Assembly: GCF_003226325.1 (NCBI RefSeq)
Contig: NZ_PDOD01000001.1
Span: forward strand, 992,001-1,056,000
Source of the DNA: Salipaludibacillus keqinensis
GTDB lineage: Bacteria > Bacillota > Bacilli > Bacillales > Salisediminibacteriaceae
DNA: 64,000 nucleotides
Direction of reading: 5' to 3'
The notes below the pieces were generated by a model. That model ran no database searches. It worked only from the letters and a program-made list of their open reading frames with translations, and was not told the origin of the DNA. Of the stretch, positions 55,357 to 63,958 are shown piece after piece. Numbering within the stretch: position 1 is the stretch's first letter; the number at the start of each line of letters is the position of its first letter. The position numbers and the translations under genes were made by a program.

Positions 55357-56433
55357 TTATAAACCGACTTCATTCGCAGCATAAGTAGCAATTTCATCAC
55401 TGAATCCTTCAAATTTTAACTGATCTATTAAGCCGCTTTTTGAAAATGAAGAATAATCCAGGTAGTTTTCAGCCATTTTAACGGCTTGTTCTTTCCAATT
55501 TACATCGATATTTTCTACTGCATAAGTAGCATCACTATTACTGAATCCTTCAAATTCTAACTGTTGTATTAGGCCACTTTTCGAAAATGCTGTATAATCC
55601 AGGTAGTTTTTAGCCATTTTAACAGCTTGATCTCGCCAGTTTACATCGATACTTTCTACTGCATAAGTGGCATCACTATTACTGAACCCTTCAAATTCTA
55701 ACTGACTTACTAAGCCACTTTTCGAAAACGATGTATAAACCAAGTAATTTTTAGCCATTGTTACTGCTTGTTGCTGTGACATCGTTCCTGTATCTTCTTT
55801 CTTTTCAGCCTCAGCTTTAGCTTTCTCTTCTTCTTCTTTCTTTTCAGCCTCAGCCTTGGCTTTCTCTTCTTCCTCTTTCTTTTCAGCCTCAGCCTTAGCT
55901 TTCTCTTCTTCCTCTTTCTTTTCAGCCTCAGCTTTAGCTTTCTCTTCTTCTTCCTTCTTATCAGCCTCAGCCTTGGCTTTCTCTTCTTCCTCTTTCTTTT
56001 CAGCCTCAGCCTTAGCTTTCTCTTCTTCCTCTTTCTTCTCAGCCTCAGCTTTAGCTTTCTCTTCTTCCTTTTTCTTTTCATCCTCAGCCTTAGCTTTCTC
56101 TTCTTCTCTTTCTTCTTTATCTCTCTGTCTAGCTATTTCTTTTTGCTTCTCTCTTTCCTTATCTCTTTTCTCTTTAGGAGTAAGCTCTTTTTTTTCACTT
56201 TTACCTTTAGCTTTTTCTTCTTCTTCCTTATCCTTTAATTCTTGCTCTTTCTTTTCGATTTCTTTCTCTCTTTCTGCAAGCTCCTTTTCTTTTTCACTTA
56301 GATCTTCCTCTTGCTGTGTGGTTGCCGACTCAACTTCTTGACTACCTCGACTTTCGGCATTGCAGGCACTCAACATTCCTAAAACCAAAACTAAAGCTAC
56401 AAATATTAAAAACATATTTTTACTATTCCGCAC
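55357..56433 (-). CDS. Ltp-type surface lipoprotein with EK-rich stalk
   Basis: About 358 aa. Signal peptide with lipobox MLSAC, a long charged stalk with some seven copies of a 13-aa unit (KAKAEAEKKEEEE), then three repeats of about 46 aa (AKNYLVYTSFSKSGLVSQLE, FEGFSNSDATYAVESI) of the host cell surface-exposed lipoprotein (Ltp) type. Phage-borne Ltp blocks DNA injection by other phages; chromosomal copies are less well studied. GTG 56433 is chosen because AGGGGGAG lies 8 bases upstream. Monocistronic, minus strand. Confidence 0.85.
   Translation of the reverse strand: MRNSKNMFLIFVALVLVLGMLSACNAESRGSQEVESATTQQEEDLSEKEKELAEREKEIEKKEQELKDKEEEEKAKGKSEKKELTPKEKRDKEREKQKEIARQRDKEEREEEKAKAEDEKKKEEEKAKAEAEKKEEEEKAKAEAEKKEEEEKAKAEADKKEEEEKAKAEAEKKEEEEKAKAEAEKKEEEEKAKAEAEKKEEEEKAKAEAEKKEDTGTMSQQQAVTMAKNYLVYTSFSKSGLVSQLEFEGFSNSDATYAVESIDVNWRDQAVKMAKNYLDYTAFSKSGLIQQLEFEGFSNSDATYAVENIDVNWKEQAVKMAENYLDYSSFSKSGLIDQLKFEGFSDEIATYAANEVGL
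55797..56100 (-). repeat. 39-bp coding tandem repeat
   Basis: Seven to eight imperfect copies of a 39-bp unit encode the EK-rich stalk of the lipoprotein. Copy number is likely unstable. Confidence 0.8.
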
Positions 56434-56669
56434 GTAAACCACTCCCCCTATGCTATTTTCAAACTTTTTAAGACCATTATAACTCTTTATTCGTTATTAA
56501 GAACGGAAATTTTAAAATAATGGTAAATAATTTTAGAAGATAAGGTTCTAACGAGTTTGGACGTTAGTCCTATTACAAATATAAAAAATAGATGCTCCTG
56601 TACTCCGTGTACAAAAACGTTAACGTACGGGGGGTGGTAAAGTTGAAAGATTTATTTAAACTAAATTAA

Positions 56670-56707
56670 AAGGACCTGATTTGAGATGATCAAATCAGAT
56701 CCTTTTT
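56670..56707. terminator. Terminator hairpin
   Basis: AAAAGGACCTGATTTG pairs with CAAATCAGATCCTTTT (one mismatch) over a 6-base loop. It lies just downstream of the minus-strand coiled-coil gene. Confidence 0.85.
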
Positions 56708-56711
56708 ATAA

Positions 56712-57242
56712 TTATGCCTGCTTTTTTAAATCATATATATCACGTTCATGTTTCCCAATCTTCATATCAAAAAACTCCAAGTCCTCTTTAGTTGCCAAAT
56801 TATCAAGACGTGCCACAATTGTGTGATTCTGCTCTGTTAGTTTACCCGTCTGCTCGTTCGTCGCATCCAGCTTTTTCTCCATTCTCGCAGTCGTTTCTTT
56901 GAGAGTTGAGATGTCCTCATTCATAAGAGACTGAGATTCTTTAAGAGAAGAGATGTCATCTTTCATAAGAGCTTGAGATTCTTTAAGAGAAGAGATGTCA
57001 TCTTTCATAAGAGCTTGAGATTCTTTAAGAGAAGAGATGTCATCTTTCATAAGAGCTTGAGATTCTTTGAGAGAAGAGATGTCGTTTTTCATGTCACTCA
57101 TTTCACCTTTGATGCTAGAAACTTCGCTTTTTAAGCCTGAAATATCAGTTTTCATTTCTGATATTTCACCTTTCATTTCTGAAATATCCCCTTGCACATC
57201 TTTTAATGTATTGATTATTTGATGAAGCAATTTTTCGCTCAT
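56712..57242 (-). CDS. Coiled-coil repeat protein
   Basis: A 176-aa cytoplasmic protein made almost wholly of heptad-like repeats: several SEMKGEISEMK-type units, then four copies of a 14-aa unit (DDISSLKESQALMK), encoded by near-identical 42-bp DNA repeats (about 56930-57090). The C-terminal part (DNLATKEDLEFFDMKIGKHE) resembles the end of phage-related or Bacillus coiled-coil proteins. GAGGAGG precedes the ATG. Function unknown; it would form long rods or oligomers. Confidence 0.75.
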   Translation of the reverse strand: MSEKLLHQIINTLKDVQGDISEMKGEISEMKTDISGLKSEVSSIKGEMSDMKNDISSLKESQALMKDDISSLKESQALMKDDISSLKESQALMKDDISSLKESQSLMNEDISTLKETTARMEKKLDATNEQTGKLTEQNHTIVARLDNLATKEDLEFFDMKIGKHERDIYDLKKQA

Positions 57243-57572
57243 GCATTTTCCTCCTCGAAAGGGTTCCTTTTTGCGTCGACATTTTTTTACCTTAGGGCTA
57301 GTTTACCTGAAAAAAATTTTGCTAGAAAGAGAAACTAGAACTAGATTTCCGCATTGCTCACCACCTTAATAATTGGATTTGGTATTTGACAGCATTTCCT
57401 GAGATGACTGGTACCAATTGAAGGTATATAAGGGGCACATAGTACTGCTCATAGGAGGGAGGCTATCGACAGCCAGCAGCACTTAATCAGCTTGAGTAAA
57501 GGTAAAGCAGTCTTTAAGAAGACCTATATCTATTATATAATAAGAACGTGCGTTTGTACATTGGGGAAAAGC
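57243..57572. other. Intergenic region
   Basis: No gene recognised between the divergent coiled-coil gene and the repeat pair at 57573. A promoter for the minus-strand gene must lie here. Confidence 0.4.
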
Positions 57573-57736
57573 TGACCAGAGGGACGGTTCTCCTGGTTCA
57601 ATAAAGTTATTTTTTCTGTGTTAACTAAGAATTGAAGCACTTTCTTTTTTTAGAAAGAAAGGTGTATCTGGAAATCTAATCTTAGGTTTTAAGGAATTGT
57701 AACTACTCTGAACCAAAAGAACCGTCCCCGCGGTCA
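57573..57736. repeat. Facing pair of GGGACGGTTCT repeats without a gene inside
   Basis: A forward copy (57573-57598) and an inverted copy (57709-57736) enclose 110 bases with no reading frame. The inverted copy precedes the binding-protein gene. The inner bases share a short stretch (GAAGCACTTTCTTT) with 61989-62002. Confidence 0.75.
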
Positions 57737-57815
57737 AATCTGAGTAAAATGACTTGCATAAACCCGACTTATCAGATAGGATTAAGTAATTAAGAAAATG
57801 GAAGGATTGATTTTT

Positions 57816-59429
57816 ATGAAAAAATGGTTTGTACTTGCAGGAGCAACGGCGGTATTAGCTGGCTGTGCAGGGGAAGGGGAGCCTTTAAACTCAGATGGTC
57901 CGGTGAATGAGCCGAACAATAGCAACTCTGGTAATGAAGAAGTTGATGCAGATCCTGACGCATTGATTGTCAATATGCAATCGAATGTGAATGCCTTGGA
58001 TCCTCATTTCGGGAACGACCACGCATCTCTTAACGTGAAGCGGACAATTTATGATACGCTCGTTCGCACGGATGAGGATTTGGAGTTACATATGAGTCTG
58101 GCAGAATCGTTTGAGCAAGAAGAGCCTGATTTATGGGAAGTATCGTTGAAAGAAGGGGTTACCTTTCATGATGGGGTTGAGTTTAATGCTGAGGCAGTGA
58201 AAGTAAATGTGGAACGGATGCTTGATCCTGACCTCGGTTCTTCAGTGGCATTCATGTTTAACATGATTGAAGAGGTGGAGATTGTGGATGATTACACGGT
58301 ACGCTTCCACACGGAATATCCATTTGCGCCACTGAAAACGCATTTCGCCCATCCAGCAGGACAGATGATCAGTCCTGATCTGATTGAAGAGGACCAGCAA
58401 GCCTTTGAAGATGGGGAGGAACCAGGATCAGTCATTAACGAAAATCCTATCGGAACAGGTTTCTACAAGTTCGACAGTCAAACGCCAGGTGAGGAAATTC
58501 GTCTTGTGAAAAACGAGGATTATTTTGATGGCGAAGCAGGAGCGGATACGCTCACATTCAGAATAGTACCGGAAGATCTAACACGAGTTGGAGAGCTTGA
58601 GACAGATTCAGCGCAAATTATCGGTCATTTAAATCCAAATGACATCACGCGGTTGGAAGAAAATGAAAACACGAAGGTAGCGCGCTATGACAGTGCTTCA
58701 CTTGCCTATTTTGGGTTCAATACTGAAGCTGAACCGTTTGACGACCCAGATGTGCGCCGAGCAATTGCCATGGTGATTAATAAAGAAGATATTATTGAAG
58801 GTGTTTTGAATGGGGCAGCATTGAAAGCAGATGGGCCACTTGCGCCACCGGTTGTAGGGGCTTCAGACAATTTGGATCCGATAGAAATGGATGTGGAGGC
58901 CGCACGAGAATTACTGGCGGAAGCGGGATTTGAAGACGGTCTAGATGCTGAGTTGTGGATTGATGATTCTCGTGTAAGACGGGACACAGCTGAACTCATT
59001 CAAAGCCAACTTGCTCAAATTGATGTGAACGCGGAGATTGTATCAATGGAAAGTGGCGTGCACAGTGAACGCATCTCTGAAGGGGAGCATGACTTGTTCA
59101 TTGGCGCATGGGGAACCGTTACGGGAGATGGTGATTACGGCTTGTATCCCGTTTTTCATTCCGACAGCCACGGAATGACAGGGAACCGTATGTTTTACAG
59201 TAATGATGAGGTAGATGACTTGCTTGAAGCAGCCCGTCAGGAAATGGATGGCGAAGAGCGTAACGCCCTATACCACGACGCCCAGCAGATTATCGTGGAC
59301 GAAGCACCTATGGTCCCACTCTACCACGTAGAACACTTAGCTGGCCTGCGCTCAGACATCGAGAATTTCTATATTCACCCGAGTAGTCTGTACGAAATGG
59401 TCGATGTTACACGGACAATTGAAGAATAA
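57816..59429 (+). CDS. Oligopeptide/glutathione-type ABC transporter substrate-binding lipoprotein
   Basis: A 537-aa extracytoplasmic binding protein of the SBP_bac_5 family. MKKWFVLAGATAVLAGC is a lipoprotein signal peptide with lipobox LAGC; the mature protein begins with an acidic linker. Family features are NVNALDPHFGND, ESFEQEEPDLWEVSLKEGV, FHDGVEFNAEAV and the C-terminal VPLYHVEHLAGL. It is very acidic, as in halophilic or alkaliphilic bacilli. GGAAGGA supports ATG 57816. No permease or ATPase gene follows, so it is an orphan here. G+C is above that of the island genes. Confidence 0.9.
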   Translation: MKKWFVLAGATAVLAGCAGEGEPLNSDGPVNEPNNSNSGNEEVDADPDALIVNMQSNVNALDPHFGNDHASLNVKRTIYDTLVRTDEDLELHMSLAESFEQEEPDLWEVSLKEGVTFHDGVEFNAEAVKVNVERMLDPDLGSSVAFMFNMIEEVEIVDDYTVRFHTEYPFAPLKTHFAHPAGQMISPDLIEEDQQAFEDGEEPGSVINENPIGTGFYKFDSQTPGEEIRLVKNEDYFDGEAGADTLTFRIVPEDLTRVGELETDSAQIIGHLNPNDITRLEENENTKVARYDSASLAYFGFNTEAEPFDDPDVRRAIAMVINKEDIIEGVLNGAALKADGPLAPPVVGASDNLDPIEMDVEAARELLAEAGFEDGLDAELWIDDSRVRRDTAELIQSQLAQIDVNAEIVSMESGVHSERISEGEHDLFIGAWGTVTGDGDYGLYPVFHSDSHGMTGNRMFYSNDEVDDLLEAARQEMDGEERNALYHDAQQIIVDEAPMVPLYHVEHLAGLRSDIENFYIHPSSLYEMVDVTRTIEE

Positions 59430-59507
59430 GAGTTGAACGACTTTACAAGTTTCCTTTTGAAGTGCAAACGAACTATTCATAAGGAAACACATGCTATTGG
59501 ACCACTT

Positions 59508-59555
59508 ACCCCCGAAAGTTAGAGCGAAAAAACTAACTTTCGGGGGTGTTTTTTA
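59508..59555 (+). terminator. Strong rho-independent terminator
   Basis: CCCCCGAAAGTTAG pairs with CTAACTTTCGGGGG, followed by GTTTTTT. Ends the binding-protein gene. Confidence 0.9.
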
Positions 59556-59620
59556 TGCTGTGGACAGACTACTTTAGATTACGGTCTACACATTCTACAA
59601 AATCACTTCTATCATTTATA

Positions 59621-60073
59621 CTAAACTAAGAAATCCCTCGGCGTACCTTCGTAAGAAACATGGTGAAATTGTGGGAAGATAGATACGTATTGTATGAAGA
59701 TCGGAGAGTCAAGGAGGGTAGGATGGCAGGGGAAAAAGGCAGAGTCGCCGTTGATCATTCCCATTAATGCCAAGGCCATTTCCCTTTTGAATATGGTATA
59801 TCTGATGCTTGCTGTCTGTTCATCGAACATGCCTGCGTCTACGAAGGCACAACCCTTCAATATCATAAGTCCGTTCCTGTCTTGTTTCCACTCAGCGATG
59901 ACCTCATCACGCATGGTCATGTCAATGGCATTGTTGTCGAAGGTTAGTCCCACACTCAAAAATAACTCGCCTGTCTCATCAGAGTGAGTTAACGTGTATT
60001 TTCGCTGGAGGACAGGGTTACAGAAAGTGGCAGGGGGGATAAACGTGACAGAGAGTTTGTTTTTGGAAAACAT
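59621..60073 (-). CDS. Staygreen-family protein
   Basis: About 150 aa. The pattern KLSVTFIPPATFCNPVLQRK, YTLTHSDETGELFLSVG and RDEVIAEW, with FKREMALALMGM, HPTLLDSPI and a final GTPRDF, matches the bacterial relatives of plant staygreen (SGR) proteins. Plant SGR removes magnesium from chlorophyll; what it does in non-photosynthetic Bacillaceae is unknown. ATG 60073 has an ideal GGAGG upstream, better than the frame extension to 60103. Convergent with the binding-protein gene. Confidence 0.8.
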   Translation of the reverse strand: MFSKNKLSVTFIPPATFCNPVLQRKYTLTHSDETGELFLSVGLTFDNNAIDMTMRDEVIAEWKQDRNGLMILKGCAFVDAGMFDEQTASIRYTIFKREMALALMGMINGDSAFFPCHPTLLDSPIFIQYVSIFPQFHHVSYEGTPRDFLV

Positions 60074-60154
60074 AGTTAAACCTCCAGTTAAGATAGCAGG
60101 CACATTTTAAACTAAAGTATGTGCAAGTAACACTCAATGTGCATGCCAGCGACA

Positions 60155-60246
60155 GCCGCAGGGACGGTTCTTGCTGCTGGGTATGGGGTGCCTGACCCCC
60201 AATGCGGTATAACTTTAGCGTGGCGGGGGTCAGGCACTATTTTTGA
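60155..60246 (+). repeat. Composite repeat, second copy
   Basis: Forward GGGACGGTTCT copy (60155-60178), then GGGTGCCTGACCCCCAAT, the conserved GGTATAACTTTA and GGGGGTCAGGCAC. Same order as at 55231. Confidence 0.75.
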
Positions 60247-60274
60247 GTTTATATAGAAGGAAGGGAATTTAGGT

Positions 60275-60297
60275 TAACCAGAAGAACCCCCCTGGTG
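60275..60297 (-). repeat. GGGACGGTTCT repeat, degenerate inverted copy
   Basis: TTAACCAGAAGAACCCCCCT, lacking part of the core, upstream of the DUF3895 gene; the forward partner is at 61299. Confidence 0.6.
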
Positions 60298-60342
60298 CTT
60301 AGAAAATGTTATAATATCCCATAGTTGAAGGGGTGAAGTAAG

Positions 60343-61326
60343 GTGCCGGAGATACTGACAAAGGAAGAGAGAGACGAACGAATGAAGACTCTCACACAAG
60401 AACAAAAAGATTTCATACAAAATCATGTGAGGCGTGGGAAGAAAACAACGTTTGCCAATCACATGGCTAAAGATAAAGGAATCGTTCTTCCACAGGACAC
60501 TGAAAGTGAAGATATCGAACATTTATTAGATGGATGGGTGTTAATTGATTATATAGACAATGGAACGGTGAATCCAGACACACCATGTGAGTGCGGACGA
60601 CCGCTTCGATATCAATATATTGTCAAACATATTGGTTCCAATGAAATCCGAACTTTTGGAATCAATCATTTTGAAGAACATACGGGGTTACCAGCAGAGA
60701 TCGTGAAGGACATCAAAAATGGTTTTCAACAGATTGATTATGAAATGGATGAGCTCCTCGTAAAACTACATAATGACTGGCGTCTAGAAGATGAGGTTCC
60801 CTATATTCCCGAAGATTATCCTTATCCAAATGATATGCAACAGCACTTTGATGCAAACGTTCCGTTGTTAGATCGACAAATTAAAAGACTTAAACAGAGC
60901 GTGTTGTCTTTAAATGCAGGTCCAAGAAGAGATGATCAACAACATGAACCTGAAAGAAAGACCCCTGTCATGGAATCAGTTTACGAAGCGCAGGAGCCAG
61001 ATCCTTTAAATCTATTTAGTGAAGAGGAAATGCCAGCACCGAAAGAAGAGAAAGATTTGCAAGCTTATGTCCTGGCATATGAATACAGGGACGCCGTGCT
61101 TGAGTATTTAAGCCAAGGAGTGAAGAGCGCAAGAATTATTTGTGAATTGCTCATTAAAAACAACCAAGCTCCTGCAGATAGATATTCTTTCTCCAAAAGA
61201 CCGAAAATCTATGTGCCTGTATGCTTTTACTTGGACTTACTCGTAAGCAAAGGCGAAGCAGATCACATCGGTTCCCTCGACCTAGATGACCGGTATTACA
61301 ACCGGAGGGACGGTTCTCGTGGCTAA
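60343..61326 (+). CDS. DUF3895 domain-containing protein
   Basis: A 327-aa protein with GTG start after GGGGTGA. Residues 1-130 have a zinc-like pair (CECGRPLRYQYIVK) and FGINHFEEHTGL; the C-terminal 90 residues (LQAYVLAYEYRDAVLEYLSQ, SARIICELLI, YVPVCFYLDLLVSKGE) match the DUF3895 pattern I know from Bacillus proteins. Function unknown. The last residues, NRRDGSRG, are encoded by a GGGACGGTTCT repeat, as in the PLD-helicase and NUDIX genes. Bracketed by inverted copies of that repeat. Confidence 0.7.
   Translation: MPEILTKEERDERMKTLTQEQKDFIQNHVRRGKKTTFANHMAKDKGIVLPQDTESEDIEHLLDGWVLIDYIDNGTVNPDTPCECGRPLRYQYIVKHIGSNEIRTFGINHFEEHTGLPAEIVKDIKNGFQQIDYEMDELLVKLHNDWRLEDEVPYIPEDYPYPNDMQQHFDANVPLLDRQIKRLKQSVLSLNAGPRRDDQQHEPERKTPVMESVYEAQEPDPLNLFSEEEMPAPKEEKDLQAYVLAYEYRDAVLEYLSQGVKSARIICELLIKNNQAPADRYSFSKRPKIYVPVCFYLDLLVSKGEADHIGSLDLDDRYYNRRDGSRG
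61299..61324 (+). repeat. GGGACGGTTCT repeat, forward copy
   Basis: AACCGGAGGGACGGTTCTCG overlaps the 3' end of the DUF3895 gene and supplies its stop codon. Confidence 0.8.
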
Positions 61327-61387
61327 ACCCATGGTTTTTCTTTCATTTCATCTAACCAAAAGTTAAATGGTTTGATGGAACTGGAGT

Positions 61388-61413
61388 CAACCGAAAGAAC
61401 CGTCCCCGTGGTA
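61388..61413 (-). repeat. GGGACGGTTCT repeat, inverted copy
   Basis: AACCGAAAGAACCGTCCCCG, upstream of the NUDIX gene; the partner is at 61945. Confidence 0.8.
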
Positions 61414-61447
61414 AAAAACAAATTTTACTAAACTACGAGGTGACCCA

Positions 61448-61972
61448 ATGATCTTCAACAAACTACTAGGTACGAAGCTCAACAACGAAAACGAAAATAA
61501 AATAAACTACAGAGAAGCGGTAAGGGCTGTGATTGTGCAAAATGATCACATTCTTCTCATTCAATCGAACATGGGGGACTATAAGTTTCCAGGTGGTGGG
61601 GTGGAAAAGAATGAGAGTCACATAGATGGCTTGGTCCGTGAAGTTGCAGAAGAGTCAGGTTACAAGAATTGCACAGTCAATGAAAAATTAGGAGTAGTGA
61701 AGGAAAGACGTAAGGATGAGTACGATAACCAAGCGTATTTCCAAATGAATTCGCACTATTATCTTTGTGAATTGACCGACGAAGAACAGGTGGCCCAACA
61801 ATTAGATGACTATGAGGCAGACCAAGAATTCACTCCTCACTGGCTACCCATTAATGAGGCCATTGAAGCCAACGAAAAATCTCTGCAGCAATTTAAGCAA
61901 AATCGATGGATCTATCGGGAAAACTTTGTTTTAAGAGAGTTGTTAAACCGCAGGGACGGTTCTTGTGGTTGA
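61448..61972 (+). CDS. NUDIX hydrolase
   Basis: A 174-aa nucleotide-diphosphate-linked-moiety hydrolase. The Nudix box is complete: GGGVEKNESHIDGLVREV followed by AEESGY (G-x5-E-x7-REUxEExGU), needing a divalent metal. The substrate is unknown. GAGGTGACCCA precedes the ATG. The C-terminal NRRDGSCG is written by the repeat at 61945. It is enclosed by an inverted and a forward repeat copy, forming a compact one-gene unit of about 580 bases. Confidence 0.9.
   Translation: MIFNKLLGTKLNNENENKINYREAVRAVIVQNDHILLIQSNMGDYKFPGGGVEKNESHIDGLVREVAEESGYKNCTVNEKLGVVKERRKDEYDNQAYFQMNSHYYLCELTDEEQVAQQLDDYEADQEFTPHWLPINEAIEANEKSLQQFKQNRWIYRENFVLRELLNRRDGSCG
61945..61970 (+). repeat. GGGACGGTTCT repeat, forward copy
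   Basis: AACCGCAGGGACGGTTCTTG overlaps the end of the NUDIX gene. Confidence 0.8.
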
Positions 61973-62069
61973 GATAAGATAATCAATGAAGCACTTTCTT
62001 TAAGACAAAAGGTGGATGTTCTCGTAGCTCATCTAATTATAGGATTATATGGAATGATTTAACTGAGAG

Positions 62070-62094
62070 CAACCGAAGGAACCGTCCCTCTGAA
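62070..62094 (-). repeat. GGGACGGTTCT repeat, inverted copy
   Basis: AACCGAAGGAACCGTCCCTC; its end merges with the GAAGGAG ribosome site of the histidine kinase gene. Confidence 0.75.
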
Positions 62095-62104
62095 GGAGTA
62101 AACT

Positions 62105-63958
62105 ATGGAGCGCTTTAAAACATCAGCAAGGGAAAGAATCGCCCAACGATATATGCTTTTGATTACTGTGATCGGATTCATTGCTATTATATTGTCGTTA
62201 CCATATATTGAATGGCCATCTTCTTATTCAATTTTATTTCTTCTCATATTATTTTTAGTAGTAACGGAGTTTTTTTCAATCCCCATTGGGAAAGGTTCTA
62301 CTACACTTGGCTTTCCAATAGTATTTACATTTGATTTTCTATTTGGATTATCGTTAACATTAATTGTATATAGCTTAGTTGTACTTACGATTAATTTTGT
62401 TCAGCGAAGACCGACCAGGGTCGCCTTTTTTAACTCTGCTCAATTGATTTTAAGTTTTTTAGCTGCAAAAGGTATTCTTATATTCATTTATACTTTGTTC
62501 ATAAATGAGACAGTGTCGGTTTCCGAAAGAGTAACTTATGCAATTATTTTTACGGTACTTTTCTACATATTTAATGAGCTCTTTGTAGATATTGTCTTAT
62601 GGATTCGTCCTCAACCTTATACATTAGTAGAATGGAAACAGAGAGTGGCTGTTGAATTTATAGGGATGATGTTGTCGGCTATTTATTTAACGCTTTTCTT
62701 TGTATTAGGAACAGAAAATAGGGGAGAAGTTGATATCTTTTCTTTTTTCTTTTTCTTTTCACCCTTGGTTGCTTTATCATTGATTGGTGCAAGTCATTTT
62801 AAATTAAGAATAGAAAAAAAGCGACTGCAAGGCTTGATTTCAATAAAGAAAGATTTAAATCCAAGGATATCAGAAAGAGATTGGCTTAAAGGCTTGGAGA
62901 AGAACTTACCAAAGCTCTTTGATTATGATGCCTTTAGTATATGGATCAAAGAGGATGGAGACTGGGATTGTCAATTTAGTCATGGGGCTGTTTCCCACCT
63001 TATAGAAAACATGGAACTCGATAAAATAATCAATGAATCTGGGGGGCATTTGATAACGGTTTCCCCTTTAGCAAAAGCTGAATCTTTCTATCAGAAAAGT
63101 TTTTTAGCGAGTATTAAGTGCGGCATTTATTGTCCGTTAATTGTAGATGAGGAATTTAAGGGTCTAATGATTATAGGAAGAATGCGTCCACAACAGACGA
63201 GGCCTGAGGAAAATGAAATGATCAATGCCCTAGGAAATCAAATTGAGGTTCTAATTAAAGGAAGAACTCTTATGTCTGAGCGTGAGAGACGAATGATTCT
63301 TGAAGAAAGAAACCGGATTGCACGTGAGATTCATGATGGAATTGCTCAATCCGTTGCAGGGACTGTCATGAAATTGGAAGTGGCTAATCGTCATTCAATG
63401 GATCGTCCTCAACAAGCTTTTGAGATTTTGAGAAAAGTTTTACCTGAATTAAGAGGTAGTTTAAAAGAAATTCGCGAATCAATTTTTGCGTTGCGCCCTT
63501 ATCCTACGGAAAAGCATGGTTTACCGCAAGCGATAGCTGAAGAAGTCAATCGATTAAACGAGACTCATGAAAATGTTCATATTCATCTAATGGAACGAGG
63601 AAATCATCAAACCCTTTCGCCTGAAATTGAAAAAATGACTTTTCATATTTTTAAAGAAAGTATACAAAATGCTTTAAAACATGCCTCTGCATCTAAAATC
63701 ACGACTATATTGGATTATCAAAATGAGAGAGTTGTTATGAACATAAAGGATAATGGTAGTGGTTTTCGTTTAAATGAGGCCTTGTTAAAGGCTCAGAAAG
63801 GGAATCACTTTGGGATTTTAAATATGAATGAGGAAGCGAGTAAACTGGATGCTAAGCTTGAAATTAATAGTTTTGTAGGCAAAGGGACAAATATTTTATT
63901 AGTGACGCCTGTTTATTCAGAAAGGGGCAAAGAGAGTGATAAAGATAATGATCGTTGA
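62105..63958 (+). CDS. NarL-type sensor histidine kinase
   Basis: A 617-aa membrane kinase. Residues 1-235 hold six to seven hydrophobic helices, the sensing part; 240-370 look like a GAF domain (FDYDAFSIWIKED, IYCPLIVDEEFKGLMIIG). The HisKA_3 motif is ERNRIAREIHDGIAQS with the phosphorylated histidine near residue 409. The HATPase part has NALKHASASKI, NIKDNGSGF and GILNMNEEA. AAGGAG precedes the ATG. It overlaps by 23 bases a response-regulator gene, with which it forms a two-component system. The signal is unknown. Confidence 0.9.
   Translation: MERFKTSARERIAQRYMLLITVIGFIAIILSLPYIEWPSSYSILFLLILFLVVTEFFSIPIGKGSTTLGFPIVFTFDFLFGLSLTLIVYSLVVLTINFVQRRPTRVAFFNSAQLILSFLAAKGILIFIYTLFINETVSVSERVTYAIIFTVLFYIFNELFVDIVLWIRPQPYTLVEWKQRVAVEFIGMMLSAIYLTLFFVLGTENRGEVDIFSFFFFFSPLVALSLIGASHFKLRIEKKRLQGLISIKKDLNPRISERDWLKGLEKNLPKLFDYDAFSIWIKEDGDWDCQFSHGAVSHLIENMELDKIINESGGHLITVSPLAKAESFYQKSFLASIKCGIYCPLIVDEEFKGLMIIGRMRPQQTRPEENEMINALGNQIEVLIKGRTLMSERERRMILEERNRIAREIHDGIAQSVAGTVMKLEVANRHSMDRPQQAFEILRKVLPELRGSLKEIRESIFALRPYPTEKHGLPQAIAEEVNRLNETHENVHIHLMERGNHQTLSPEIEKMTFHIFKESIQNALKHASASKITTILDYQNERVVMNIKDNGSGFRLNEALLKAQKGNHFGILNMNEEASKLDAKLEINSFVGKGTNILLVTPVYSERGKESDKDNDR

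Noticed and set aside
55797-56100. Regular direct repeats that might suggest a CRISPR array
   Set aside because: Unit is 39 bp without variable spacers and lies in frame inside a gene.
55856-56341. Plus-strand frame of 161 codons rich in Ser and Phe
   Set aside because: It is the antisense of the EK-rich tandem repeats of the lipoprotein gene.
56930-57090. 42-bp direct repeats
   Set aside because: They encode the 14-aa coiled-coil unit in frame; there are no spacers.
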